From: Paenibacillus algorifonticola
Lineage (GTDB): Bacteria; Bacillota; Bacilli; Paenibacillales; Paenibacillaceae
NCBI RefSeq assembly: GCF_000971975.1
Contig: NZ_KQ040781.1
Coordinates: 23,337 to 87,336, forward strand
Reading direction: 5' to 3'
Length of the DNA stretch: 64,000 bases
Positions 8,379-16,554 of this stretch are shown one piece after another; position 1 is the first letter of the stretch; each line of letters opens with the position of its first letter. Both the position numbers and the translations under genes were made by a program. The notes below the pieces were generated by a model. It ran no database searches. It had not been told where the DNA came from and saw only the letters and a program-made list of their open reading frames with translations.

Positions 8379-8735
8379 ATGATAGAAATCAGTGAGAAGG
8401 CCGAATCGGTTATTCATCAAATGATCTTGGACAAAAATATTGCAGATCTGTTTCTTCGAATAGGCATTGAAGACGGCGGATGCAGCGGATTATCTTACAA
8501 TATTAAACTGGACGACCTATTAACCGAGGAAGACGAGGTATTGCCGACTGAAACCTTCAACATCGTATGGGATAAACGGAGCATCGAATTTTTGGAAGGT
8601 ATCAAAATTGACTACCAAAATCAAGGCATGACTGGCGGTTTTACGATCGATAATCCTAATGCTAAAGCCTCCTGCGGCTGCGGTGCGAGCTTCAGAACGG
8701 CGACCTACAAAGGAAGCCGTAAAAAGTGTGACTGA
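8379..8735 (+). CDS. IscA/HesB-family iron-sulfur cluster assembly protein
   Basis: 118-aa A-type scaffold/carrier that binds iron or an Fe-S cluster and passes it to apo-proteins. The three conserved cysteines are present: EDGGCSGLSY (about residue 36) and SCGCGASFRT near the C-terminus. The N-terminus IEISEKAESVIHQMI is typical. ATG 8379 follows GGGAGGAG. Downstream lie a dead superoxide dismutase gene and a ferredoxin, and upstream a SufR-like regulator, so this small area is Fe-S-themed. No sufBCDSU genes are present. Confidence 0.88.
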   Translation: MIEISEKAESVIHQMILDKNIADLFLRIGIEDGGCSGLSYNIKLDDLLTEEDEVLPTETFNIVWDKRSIEFLEGIKIDYQNQGMTGGFTIDNPNAKASCGCGASFRTATYKGSRKKCD

Positions 8736-8749
8736 TCATAAATAGGGTC

Positions 8750-9016
8750 ATGAAATTTAAATTCCATACACTGGAGATACATCCTGAACATCGAAGTAAG
8801 AACACCGAGGCACTCATTCAAGAACTCAATCTTGTTTCCTAGGAGATTCGAGCTATAGCACGAAATAATGGGGCGGACACGCGAATCATAGCTTGTTTTG
8901 TGAAACGTTGGCCCTGATGGAGGAGGTTCTCCAGCGGGGGGCTGCATCTGCCATTAACGCGTTCGGTGGCTTTGAAGCATTTAAAACTAAATTTGCTATA
9001 GAAGGGTGCGGAGCAG
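8750..9016 (+). pseudogene. Superoxide dismutase (Fe/Mn SodA family) remnant
   Basis: Two frames together spell a decayed Mn/Fe superoxide dismutase. From ATG 8750: HTLEIHPEHRSKNTEALIQE, then ELNLVS and an in-frame TAG at 8840. The same frame resumes with EIRAIARNNG, then after a shift GHANHSLFCETL and finally SAINAFGGFEAFKTKFA. NNGGGHANHSLFW and AFGGFEAFK are hallmark SOD stretches. The conserved Trp after LF is Cys, and the segment after ETL is scrambled. The N-terminal domain, the metal-ligand D-x-W-E-H and the C-terminus are missing. It ends where the ferredoxin begins. Confidence 0.82.
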
Positions 9017-9017
9017 G

Positions 9018-9257
9018 ATGCCATTTGTAATAACAGGAGCTTGTATTCTTGAAAAAGCAGCCGATTGTGTAGACGTTTGTCCCGTCGATTGTATTGTAGA
9101 AGGCGGCGATCAGTACTTCATAAATCCTGATATATGTATTGACTGTGGCGCTTGCGAAGCGGCTTGTCCGGTTGGGGCGGTCTACTACGAAGAAGACCTG
9201 CCTGAGCAGCAAATAAAATATATGGATAAGGCACTTGAGTTTTTTAAAACGCAATAA
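9018..9257 (+). CDS. fdxA: Ferredoxin, 7Fe (FdxA) type
   Basis: 79-aa electron carrier. The first cluster motif is C-x7-C-x3-C-P (CILEKAADCVDVCPVDC), the FdxA pattern that holds a 3Fe-4S (or 4Fe) cluster; the second is C-x2-C-x2-C-x3-C-P (CIDCGACEAACPV), a standard 4Fe-4S site. Start at ATG 9018 gives the typical MPFVITGAC N-terminus; the GTG at 9006 is less likely. It sits directly against the SOD remnant, so it may have lost its original promoter. Redox partner unknown. Confidence 0.88.
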   Translation: MPFVITGACILEKAADCVDVCPVDCIVEGGDQYFINPDICIDCGACEAACPVGAVYYEEDLPEQQIKYMDKALEFFKTQ

Positions 9258-9279
9258 TTTGCACAATGCATCTATTATA

Positions 9280-9308
9280 AAAGGTCGAGGCATCACGCCC
9301 CGACCTTT
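9280..9308 (+). terminator. Terminator after ferredoxin
   Basis: AAAGGTCG...CGACCTTT stem with GGGGC-type inner pairing (GAGGCATCACGCCCC loop region); A/T-rich flanks. Confidence 0.7.
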
Positions 9309-9353
9309 AATATAGGATTGCCTATACTCTTTTGACAACGTAGAAAAATAAAT

Positions 9354-9392
9354 AGAAGGCGCTTATGCTAAATACCTAAAGCGCCTTCTATT
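9354..9392. terminator. Second hairpin, possible bidirectional terminator
   Basis: AGAAGGCGCTT and AAGCGCCTTCT form a perfect 11-bp stem with a 14-base loop; tail ATTTCAG is weakly T-rich. Confidence 0.55.
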
Positions 9393-9398
9393 TCAGTT

Positions 9399-9446
9399 AA
9401 AACCCGTCAAGAGCCTTGTGAAATCAAGGTTTTTGACGGGTTTTTT
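9399..9446. terminator. Y-shaped terminator, copy 1 of a dispersed repeat
   Basis: Outer stem AAAACCCGTCAA / TTGACGGGTTTT encloses an inner hairpin CCTTGTGAAATCAAGG and is followed by TTTTTTC. The A-run and T-run make it usable on both strands. The same architecture is at 20738-20782, and the similarity continues about 60 bp downstream of the stem. Confidence 0.8.
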
Positions 9447-9546
9447 CGATTTTCCTAAGGCGCAGCAAGGCTGCCCAAGGAGACACCAAAAAGCATCCAC
9501 TATTGGTCGTTTGTGAGAACTCGGAGAGAATCGAAACAAAAACCGG

Positions 9547-10218
9547 TTATTGATTTCTTAATTTCATTCTATTAATAAGATCATTTTTAGCTTTGGTTAC
9601 ATGCTCCAATGTCACCTGCGCAACCATATCGGCATCCCTTTGTTTTAACGCTTGAAGAAGCAGACGATGCTCCTGGATGGTTTCGGCAATTCTGATTTCG
9701 CTAAAGCCAAATTGATGGCGCATGCTATCGATCAGTCCCCAGTGGCGGTTAATAATTTGTACAGCCTCGGGGTTATTGGCAAGGTCATTAATTTTTCGGT
9801 GCAGCTTTTCATTCCATTGCAAAGCGGAGGTTGTGTCGGTGTTATGGACCGCTTTCTCATAGTTATCTTCAATTTCGGATAATTCATTGTACAAATGATC
9901 CGTCAAATGGATAACCCCTTTCTGAGCCAGCATCGTTTCAATTGCAATACGGATATCATACATGTTCATGACAAATTGTTCATCGACCTCACGTACGCTT
10001 GCACCTTTCTGAGGGTTTAAAATAATCAGCCCTTCTCCTTGCAGTTGCTGCAAGGCCTCACGTATAGGCATCTGACTAACCTGGTAACGGTTGGTCAACT
10101 CGACGATCCGCAGCCGAACGCCTGGTTCAAAAAAGCCGCTTAATATATCTTCTCGCAGTTGTTTGCACACTCTGGAGTATGTAGTTCGATTTAACTCTGT
10201 ATCAGTTGGATGGTGCAT
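9547..10218 (-). CDS. GntR-family (FadR/FCD) transcriptional regulator 1
   Basis: 223-aa regulator: GntR winged helix at residues 10-75 (DILSGFFEPGVRLRIVELT; SQMPIREALQQLQGEGLI) and an FCD ligand domain whose metal/ligand histidines lie in EKLHRKIND and ITNR-type positions near the C-terminus (VTLEHVTKAK). It is a close paralog of the regulator at 10435, which is divergently oriented across a 200-bp gap. ATG 10218 is chosen over GTG 10230, which lies against the ribosome site AAGGAG. It may regulate the same operon or sense a related sugar acid. Confidence 0.85.
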   Translation of the reverse strand: MHHPTDTELNRTTYSRVCKQLREDILSGFFEPGVRLRIVELTNRYQVSQMPIREALQQLQGEGLIILNPQKGASVREVDEQFVMNMYDIRIAIETMLAQKGVIHLTDHLYNELSEIEDNYEKAVHNTDTTSALQWNEKLHRKINDLANNPEAVQIINRHWGLIDSMRHQFGFSEIRIAETIQEHRLLLQALKQRDADMVAQVTLEHVTKAKNDLINRMKLRNQ

Positions 10219-10346
10219 GCTTCTTTTCACTCCTTGTGTTTCAATAATACCATCATACCATTAAATGGCTGCAGCAACTACAGTATGGGAACGGAAGGGA
10301 ACCTGCATTAGATTGGATTCCTCTTCATAAAGTATCAAATATCAAT

Positions 10347-10396
10347 AAAATATATACAATATATATTGACACTAAAATATATATTGTATATATTTT
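10347..10396 (+). promoter_or_regulatory. Sigma-A promoter embedded in a 21-bp perfect inverted repeat (operator)
   Basis: Left arm 10347-10367 (AAAATATATACAATATATAT plus T) is the exact reverse complement of right arm 10376-10396; the spacer is 8 bp. Inside it TTGACA (10366-10371), a 17-bp spacer and TATATT (10389-10394) make a near-consensus promoter pointing at the second GntR gene. A protein bound to both arms would cover the -35 and -10 boxes, so autorepression by one or both GntR regulators is likely. Confidence 0.8.
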
Positions 10397-10434
10397 AAGT
10401 GAGGAAAATTTACTCGAAAGGTTCTGAACTCACA

Positions 10435-11121
10435 ATGAAGAATATGACCATCAATATGAACGAAACTATTTATGTAAGGGTTTGCAACCGACTTCGTAAT
10501 GATATTTTGAATGGGGTTTTTGATTCGGGAATGAGATTGGTGATTGCCGATTTGGTAAAAAGGTATGGAGTAAGCCAGATGCCAATTCGTGAAGCGCTGC
10601 AGCAGCTGCAGGGGGAGGGGGTGGTGGTGATGTTGCCGCAAAAAGGCGCTCATGTATGCAAGATCGATGAGACCTTAATATCCAACATGTACGATATCAG
10701 AGCCTGTATTGAAGTTATGCTTGTAATGAAAGCGCTACAATTTATGTCGAATGAACGTATTCAGCAATTGGAGCAGATTGAAGCGGAATTTGAGTCCGCT
10801 GTTATTCGAAACGACTTTTCCGCCTTATTGATGCACAACGAAAATTTTCATCGTGTCATCAACAGCTGCGCAGGCAATCCCGAGGCTACACGAATTATTG
10901 ATCATCGTTGGGGATTGATTGATAACCTGCGCCGCAAGTTTGGTTTTAGCAAATCGCGACTGGAGGAAGCAGTCCAGGATCATCAAAATTTGATACGCGC
11001 TATAAAAGAAAGGGATGAGCAAAGCTTGGTAAAACTAACCAGAAAGCATGTGCTGGAAGCCAAAAGTGATTTAATTATCCGGATGCAGGAAGCTGCTTCC
11101 GAAGCTCGGTCGGAGGGGTGA
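10435..11121 (+). CDS. GntR-family (FadR/FCD) transcriptional regulator 2, first gene of the sugar operon
   Basis: 228-aa FCD-type GntR regulator, winged helix at residues 8-75 (SQMPIREALQQLQGEGVV is nearly identical to its neighbour) and an effector domain with HRVINSCAGNPEA and RKHVLEAKSD. The promoter at 10366-10394 places the transcript start near 10401, so the GTG at 10399 cannot be the start and ATG 10435 is chosen. Its last codons abut the first permease gene, so it heads the ABC/GH operon and likely responds to the sugar acid made by that pathway. Confidence 0.85.
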   Translation: MKNMTINMNETIYVRVCNRLRNDILNGVFDSGMRLVIADLVKRYGVSQMPIREALQQLQGEGVVVMLPQKGAHVCKIDETLISNMYDIRACIEVMLVMKALQFMSNERIQQLEQIEAEFESAVIRNDFSALLMHNENFHRVINSCAGNPEATRIIDHRWGLIDNLRRKFGFSKSRLEEAVQDHQNLIRAIKERDEQSLVKLTRKHVLEAKSDLIIRMQEAASEARSEG

Positions 11122-11123
11122 CG

Positions 11124-12044
11124 ATGAGAGCGCAGAACATGTGGAGGCAAATCAGAAAAGACAAAATTTTATACGTAATGGTTATTCCCGGTATTTTATA
11201 TTTTTTTGTATTTGATTACATCCCAATGTATGGCGTGTTAATGGCCTTCAAGGATTATTCGATTTTTGAAGGCTTTATGGATAGCGATTGGGTAGGTCTG
11301 GCCAACTTTCAGCAATTGTTCAACACGTACGGGTTTACCCGTGCATTGCGCAATACCATAATTATTTCCATCTACCAGTTAGTATTTGCTTTCCCTATTC
11401 CCATTCTGTTGGCTATTTTGTTGAATGAGCTGCGAAGTGTGCTGTATCAACGATTTGTACAGACAGCGATTTATTTGCCGCATTTTGTATCATGGGTCAT
11501 TATTGGCGGGATCATGTTTGCCATCTTGTCACCTTCGACCGGAGTTATTTATGAAATCGCTTCCTTCTTTGGTTACGAAGGAAAGGTGACCAACTTTTTG
11601 AACAGCAAGGAATATTTCCGGGGCTTACTGGTCGTCTCGAATATTTGGAAGGAAGCGGGATTTGGTACAGTGCTGTATATGGCTACAATTGCTACAATCA
11701 ATCCTCAGCAATATGAGGCGGCAAAAGTGGACGGAGCAGGGAAGCTGCGGCAGATGTGGCATGTTACGCTGCCGGGCTTGCGGACAACAATTGTGATCCT
11801 GCTTATATTCAGGGTAGGTCAGCTGCTGAATGCCGGGTTGGAGCAGGTGTTTGCACTGTATAGCCCGCTCGTATATGAAGTTTCCGAAATTTTGGATACC
11901 TATGTATACAAGCTCGCTTTTAATGAGGCTAAGTTTGCGCTGGCAACTGCAACGGGTGTATTTAAAGCACTTGTCTGTCTGGTGTTAGTGTTGATTACCA
12001 ATTATATTGCCAAAAAGATTGATTCTGAAAGTGGGTTGTTTTAA
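11124..12044 (+). CDS. Sugar ABC transporter permease (LplB/YteP-like)
   Basis: 306-aa inner-membrane permease of the carbohydrate (CUT1) importer class with six helices. FDYIPMYGVLMAFKDYSI is the family's N-terminal signature, and the EAA loop that contacts the ATPase is YEAAKVDGAGKLRQMWHVTLP (about residues 195-215). The ATG is 5 bp after the GntR stop; GGAGGGG serves as ribosome site. Partner permease and binding protein follow; no ATPase is encoded, so a shared MsmX-type ATPase must serve it. Confidence 0.9.
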   Translation: MRAQNMWRQIRKDKILYVMVIPGILYFFVFDYIPMYGVLMAFKDYSIFEGFMDSDWVGLANFQQLFNTYGFTRALRNTIIISIYQLVFAFPIPILLAILLNELRSVLYQRFVQTAIYLPHFVSWVIIGGIMFAILSPSTGVIYEIASFFGYEGKVTNFLNSKEYFRGLLVVSNIWKEAGFGTVLYMATIATINPQQYEAAKVDGAGKLRQMWHVTLPGLRTTIVILLIFRVGQLLNAGLEQVFALYSPLVYEVSEILDTYVYKLAFNEAKFALATATGVFKALVCLVLVLITNYIAKKIDSESGLF

Positions 12045-12920
12045 GTGGGAGTAAAAAAAATATCATTGGGTCAAATCATCCTGGTTATGTTTATGCTTCT
12101 TATGGCTCTGCTGACACTGTACCCGTTTTGGCATGTTCTGATGTATTCGCTTAGTGACCCAAGACGAGTGCTTGGGGGAGGGATTTTGCTGATCCCCCGT
12201 GGTTTTTCCTTAACCTCTTATCAATTATTGCTTGACAGCAAAGGGGTTTTTGACGCTTATAAGAACAGTCTAATTCGTCTTGTGGCAGGAACATCAATCA
12301 ATATTTTTATGACGACACTATTTGCCTATCCATTGTCAGTGAAAAGATTTATAGGTCGAAACAGTATTACCTTGCTCGTATTCTTCACCATGCTGTTTCA
12401 GGGAGGCATGATACCTTCCTACCTGTTGGTGAAATCGCTTGGAATGCTGGATACATTATGGGCTTTAATTATACCCGGAGCGATTAGCGCGTGGAATTTT
12501 TTCATTATGAAAAACTATTTCCAGACTATTTCCCCGGAAATTGAAGAGTCGGCAAGTATTGACGGGGCTTCGCCGCTCCGGACATTATTTACGATAATTT
12601 TGCCATTATCCAAGCCCGTAATTGCCGCAATTGCTTTGTTTTATGCCGTGTATCACTGGAATGCCTATTTTGATGCCGTATTATATATACAATCGCAGGA
12701 TACGCAGGTTCTGCAAGTGTTTTTGAGAAGCATGATGAACACCAGCTCGCTGCAGCAGCTTGGTGGCGCGGACAGCTTTATGACCAGTATTCATGCTGTA
12801 ACCGAGGAGTCTGTAAAAATGGCAACGGTAGTTATTTCCGTATTGCCTATGCTGATCGTATATCCATTCATTCAGAAATATTATGTCAAAGGCATTATGA
12901 TCGGATCGGTGAAGGGGTGA
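12045..12920 (+). CDS. Sugar ABC transporter permease (LplC/YtcP-like)
   Basis: 291-aa second CUT1 permease. TLYPFWHVLMYSLSDPRRV is the usual N-terminal pattern, the EAA loop is EESASIDGASPLRTLFTIILP, and the protein ends in KYYVKGIMIGSVKG as nearly all members do. GTG start lies immediately after the TAA of the first permease, showing tight coupling. Confidence 0.9.
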   Translation: MGVKKISLGQIILVMFMLLMALLTLYPFWHVLMYSLSDPRRVLGGGILLIPRGFSLTSYQLLLDSKGVFDAYKNSLIRLVAGTSINIFMTTLFAYPLSVKRFIGRNSITLLVFFTMLFQGGMIPSYLLVKSLGMLDTLWALIIPGAISAWNFFIMKNYFQTISPEIEESASIDGASPLRTLFTIILPLSKPVIAAIALFYAVYHWNAYFDAVLYIQSQDTQVLQVFLRSMMNTSSLQQLGGADSFMTSIHAVTEESVKMATVVISVLPMLIVYPFIQKYYVKGIMIGSVKG

Positions 12921-12983
12921 TGCGGGGGAAAAGAAACAGGACATAAAATCGAAATAAAAAAACAAGCCTGGGAGGTCAAAAAC

Positions 12984-14480
12984 ATGAAAATGCTAAAGAC
13001 AATGAGTATGCTGCTAGTGCTGGTATTTGTAATTTCGGCGTGCGGCACAGTAAATGACCCGGCGGTCAACCATGAAACTTCAGAAAATAAAGGCGAGGAA
13101 AGCGTCAAACCCGTCACGATTCGGGTATTACACCATCGAACAACTAATTTCCCTGAAGAAAATCCGGTACGCAGCGAAATTATAAAGCGTACAGGGATTA
13201 ACTTTGAAGCGATAACAGTGGATGCGGCAGAATTGCAAAACCAGCTCAATGTAATGATTGCGTCCAATTCTCTTCCCGACATCATTGCCTTTAATTCATA
13301 CCAGCTGGAAGAGCTGATCGACAACGACGTTATTATTCCATTGGATCAATTGCTGGAGCAGTATGGTCAAGAGATTCTCGACAATAAAGGTGAATATTTA
13401 GGGAATCGGGCAACGCAAGACGGACAAATTTATGCCTTGCCTATGGGACACGGCTATCCCTCCATGCTGGCGCTGAGAAAGGACTGGCTGGATCGTGCAG
13501 GGTTGCAAGTGCCAACAACGATTGATGAATATTATGAGGTTCTGAAAGCCTTTACAAAAGGGGATCCCGACAAATCAGGTAAGGACAATACGTTTGGTTT
13601 GGGAGCAACTCTGGAAAACATGAATACATTCCAGCATATTTTCAGCGCGTTTGGAGTTACGTACGACAGACCGCAGATGATTGATGGTCAGTTAAAGCCA
13701 TATATCCTTCAACCCGGCTATCTGGATGCAGTCAAGTTTATAAATAAACTGTATGCAGAGGGGGTGCTGGACCCTGATTTTGCAACGATTCCGCAAATGC
13801 AGGCTTTTGAACGTCTGTGGAACGGGAATGTCGGAGCTTTTGATTTTTCACCTGTCGGGACGTCTAACAATTGGTTGTCCCGCTATACCGAGCCGCAGCC
13901 GGAATGGGTATTTCCGATTATTGCCGGACCTGAGGGACAAGGAGGACCACTTAGGGTTATAAGGGATAACGGAATGTTCTATGCCATTACAAAGTCATCC
14001 AAAAATCCTGAAGAAGCAATGAAATTGCTTAACTTTTTAAATAGCGAGGAGGGTGACCGGTTAACTTATCTTGGCATTGAAGGTGTCCATTACAATATGG
14101 TCAATGATTCCGTAGAGTATATTGCTCCCTATGACGATGCTACTCAACATAGAAATGAAGGCGCCTTTGCTTATTATGCAATCAGTTATCGGATTGGCGG
14201 CATGGAGGATAAAATGTTGAATCAGGTAACACAAGCAGCCATTAAGCTGGGCAATGAAAAGGCAGTGGCAGATGATATGATTTACGGTCAGCCAGCTGTC
14301 GAGAAAGAACTGGGGTCTGTCCTGCGCAATTTGGAGCTGGAAATTTTCGCAACATTAGCTGTTTCCAAAGGTGATTTGGATAAGGAATATGAAGCATTTG
14401 TTAAAAAATATATGGATGCTGGCGGACAACGCTGGGTTGAGGAAGCAACGGAAATTTACCATCAGGAGCATGCCAAATAA
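12984..14480 (+). CDS. ABC transporter extracellular solute-binding lipoprotein
   Basis: 498-aa binding protein of the LipO/YtcQ type. It has a signal peptide with lipobox VISAC at about residue 20, so it is anchored by lipid to the outer face of the membrane. The sequence DPDKSGKDNTFGLGAT matches a Ca-binding-like loop common in this family. Ribosome site GGGAGG precedes ATG by 8 bp. It delivers an oligosaccharide to the two permeases upstream; a strong hairpin after its stop probably raises its mRNA level over the genes that follow. Confidence 0.9.
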   Translation: MKMLKTMSMLLVLVFVISACGTVNDPAVNHETSENKGEESVKPVTIRVLHHRTTNFPEENPVRSEIIKRTGINFEAITVDAAELQNQLNVMIASNSLPDIIAFNSYQLEELIDNDVIIPLDQLLEQYGQEILDNKGEYLGNRATQDGQIYALPMGHGYPSMLALRKDWLDRAGLQVPTTIDEYYEVLKAFTKGDPDKSGKDNTFGLGATLENMNTFQHIFSAFGVTYDRPQMIDGQLKPYILQPGYLDAVKFINKLYAEGVLDPDFATIPQMQAFERLWNGNVGAFDFSPVGTSNNWLSRYTEPQPEWVFPIIAGPEGQGGPLRVIRDNGMFYAITKSSKNPEEAMKLLNFLNSEEGDRLTYLGIEGVHYNMVNDSVEYIAPYDDATQHRNEGAFAYYAISYRIGGMEDKMLNQVTQAAIKLGNEKAVADDMIYGQPAVEKELGSVLRNLELEIFATLAVSKGDLDKEYEAFVKKYMDAGGQRWVEEATEIYHQEHAK

Positions 14481-14519
14481 AAAAAGCTTCTTCTGACACT
14501 TGCTAGAAATCGCAAATCT

Positions 14520-14547
14520 CTCAATCCTTGAGCGATCAAGGATTGAG
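14520..14547 (+). promoter_or_regulatory. Intra-operon RNA hairpin after the binding-protein gene
   Basis: CTCAATCCTTGA-GCGA-TCAAGGATTGAG, a perfect 12-bp stem with a 4-base loop. No T-run follows, so it is more likely a 3' stabiliser or RNase-stop that keeps binding-protein mRNA abundant than a terminator. Confidence 0.7.
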
Positions 14548-14570
14548 AAGTTCAAAAACTGAGGTGTCTT

Positions 14571-15731
14571 ATGAAAATTACAAAAATAAAAACCTACACG
14601 GTTTTTGCCTATCGAACGAACTGGATATTTGTTCAGGTTCACACGGATGAGGGAATTGTTGGGGTAGGCGAAGCAACATTGGAATATAACGAAATGGCAT
14701 TATTGGGAGCAATCCAGGATTTAGAACGTTATTTGATTGGGCAAAACCCGCTGAATATTGAACATCTTTATTATACCTTGTACCGGGATAGTTATTTCCG
14801 CGGAGGCGCGGTACTTATGTCTGCAATAAGCGCTATTGAAACCTGCCTTTGGGACATTAACGGCAAGGCATTGGGCGTTCCTGTCTATCGTCTGCTCGGA
14901 GGGAAGTGCCGGGATAAAATAAAAATTTACGCAAATGGCTGGTTTGCCAATGCGAAAACGCCCGACCAATTTGCAGAAAAGGCTAAAGAAGCATATTCCC
15001 GCGGCATCAGAGCGCTGAAGTGGGACCCGTTTGGCAAAGCCCATTTGTCAATCAGTACAGCGGAAATGGACCATGCTTTAAATTGCATCGGCGCTGTTCG
15101 TGATGCAGTAGGCAGCGAGGTGGATCTGTTGATTGAAGGCCATGGCAGATTTAATATTCCTGCTGCCATGCAAATTGCTAGAGAAATAGAGCCGTTTAAA
15201 CCGCTATTTTTTGAAGAGCCGCTTCCTCCTGATTATATCGAGGGGCTGGCTCAAATTAAGGAACGGTCCAATGTAGCTATTGCAGCAGGGGAACGCTTAT
15301 ACACCAAATATGCTTTCCGGGATTTGCTGGAGAAGCGGGCAGTTGATTTTATTCAGCCTGATGTTAGCCATGCAGGGGGAATTATGGAACTTAAAAAAAT
15401 TGCGGCTATGGCAGAGGCATACCATATTCCCTTTGCGCCGCATAATCCTAGCGGACCCGTTGCAAATGCAGCCACGCTGCAGCTTGCTGCTTGCGTTCCT
15501 AATTTTTTTATACTGGAAATTATGTATAACGATATCCCGTGGAGAAAGGACTTGACGGACGAGGATCTTGTGTTCGAGGATGGCTGTATTCGTATTCCTG
15601 ACAAACCAGGTATCGGAATTTCATTGAATGAGGAGGAGGCGCTCAAGTATCCGTTTCAACCGATAAAGCTGCGGCATTACAGCGGAAACCTGACTAATAT
15701 CAGACCACCGGAAGCCGTGCCCTATTTTTAG
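14571..15731 (+). CDS. Mandelate racemase/enolase-superfamily sugar-acid dehydratase (galactonate dehydratase-like)
   Basis: 386-aa cytosolic enzyme that would dehydrate an aldonic acid to its 2-keto-3-deoxy form. Metal ligands appear as E189 (IEGHGRF), E215/E216 (FFEEPLPP) and E241 (AAGERLY); H191 and H291 (APHNPSGP) sit where D-galactonate dehydratase has its acid/base histidines; PDVSHAGGI is also conserved. The N-terminal capping domain is complete. It follows the binding-protein gene after the hairpin and precedes an SDR dehydrogenase, which suggests sugar oxidation followed by dehydration. The exact sugar acid cannot be read from sequence. Confidence 0.85.
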   Translation: MKITKIKTYTVFAYRTNWIFVQVHTDEGIVGVGEATLEYNEMALLGAIQDLERYLIGQNPLNIEHLYYTLYRDSYFRGGAVLMSAISAIETCLWDINGKALGVPVYRLLGGKCRDKIKIYANGWFANAKTPDQFAEKAKEAYSRGIRALKWDPFGKAHLSISTAEMDHALNCIGAVRDAVGSEVDLLIEGHGRFNIPAAMQIAREIEPFKPLFFEEPLPPDYIEGLAQIKERSNVAIAAGERLYTKYAFRDLLEKRAVDFIQPDVSHAGGIMELKKIAAMAEAYHIPFAPHNPSGPVANAATLQLAACVPNFFILEIMYNDIPWRKDLTDEDLVFEDGCIRIPDKPGIGISLNEEEALKYPFQPIKLRHYSGNLTNIRPPEAVPYF

Positions 15732-15750
15732 TGAAGGAGGAGTGAACACG

Positions 15751-16554
15751 ATGGACTTTAAAGATCAAGTCGTGCTGGTAACAGGCTCGACACAGCATAC
15801 GGGATTAGCATTGGCAACGGCATTTCTGACTGCGGGTGCAACGGTAATCGTTAATGGGGAAGAGGAAGGAATGGTTGATCAGGTTATTCGAGAGCTAAAG
15901 AAGGAATACGGGGAGAGGGTTGCGGGGGTTAAAGCAGACTTGGCACAGCCTCAAGAGGTTGAACAATTATTCAAGCTTATCAATGATAAGTGGGGAAAAT
16001 TAAATGTCCTTGTGAATAATGCTTGTATGCAGGCTGTAGGCTTTCATTTTCTTGAGTCTTCCTATTCCGAATGGAAGCAAGTCATTGATGTTAATCTGAA
16101 TGGACTGTTTGCGGTGTCACAGCAAGCCGCTCGGATGATGAAAGCGCAAGGCGGTGGAGCAATCGTTAATATAGGTTCAAATGCTGCCGCGCATGCGCTG
16201 AGAAGCCGAAGCCCTTATGTAGCGAGCAAGGGTGGAGTGGACGCATTAACCAGAGCAATGGCACTGGATCTGGCGGAGTTTGGAATAAGAGCCAACAGCG
16301 TTGTGCCGGGTTATGTTCGCACCTCGCGCTGGGATGACATTTCAGCGTCTGAGGCTGAACGGCGCCGCTCCAACATTCCTTTAGGGATAGAGGTCATGTA
16401 TGAGGATGTTATACATGCTGTTCTATTCTTGGCCAGTCATCTAGCGAAAAATATAACCGGTACCTCACTGGTGGTGGATGGTGGTATGGCAGCTCAGCTT
16501 GTACCGTCACATTGTGAAGCTGCAATGCCCAAATTAAAGGAGCTGGCAGAATGA
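15751..16554 (+). CDS. Short-chain dehydrogenase/reductase with altered cofactor motif
   Basis: 267-aa SDR, Rossmann fold. The catalytic Ser-Tyr-Lys are present (NIGSNAAA and SPYVASKGG), as is the PGYVRT segment after the active site. The Gly-rich motif reads TGSTQHTGLA, with His where TGxxxGxG has its middle Gly, and NNAG is NNAC. Both are seen in some divergent SDRs, so activity is likely kept but cofactor binding may differ. ATG 15751 follows GGAGG by 10 bp. Likely role: oxidising a released sugar to the lactone used by the dehydratase. The stop overlaps the next start (ATGA). Confidence 0.85.
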   Translation: MDFKDQVVLVTGSTQHTGLALATAFLTAGATVIVNGEEEGMVDQVIRELKKEYGERVAGVKADLAQPQEVEQLFKLINDKWGKLNVLVNNACMQAVGFHFLESSYSEWKQVIDVNLNGLFAVSQQAARMMKAQGGGAIVNIGSNAAAHALRSRSPYVASKGGVDALTRAMALDLAEFGIRANSVVPGYVRTSRWDDISASEAERRRSNIPLGIEVMYEDVIHAVLFLASHLAKNITGTSLVVDGGMAAQLVPSHCEAAMPKLKELAE

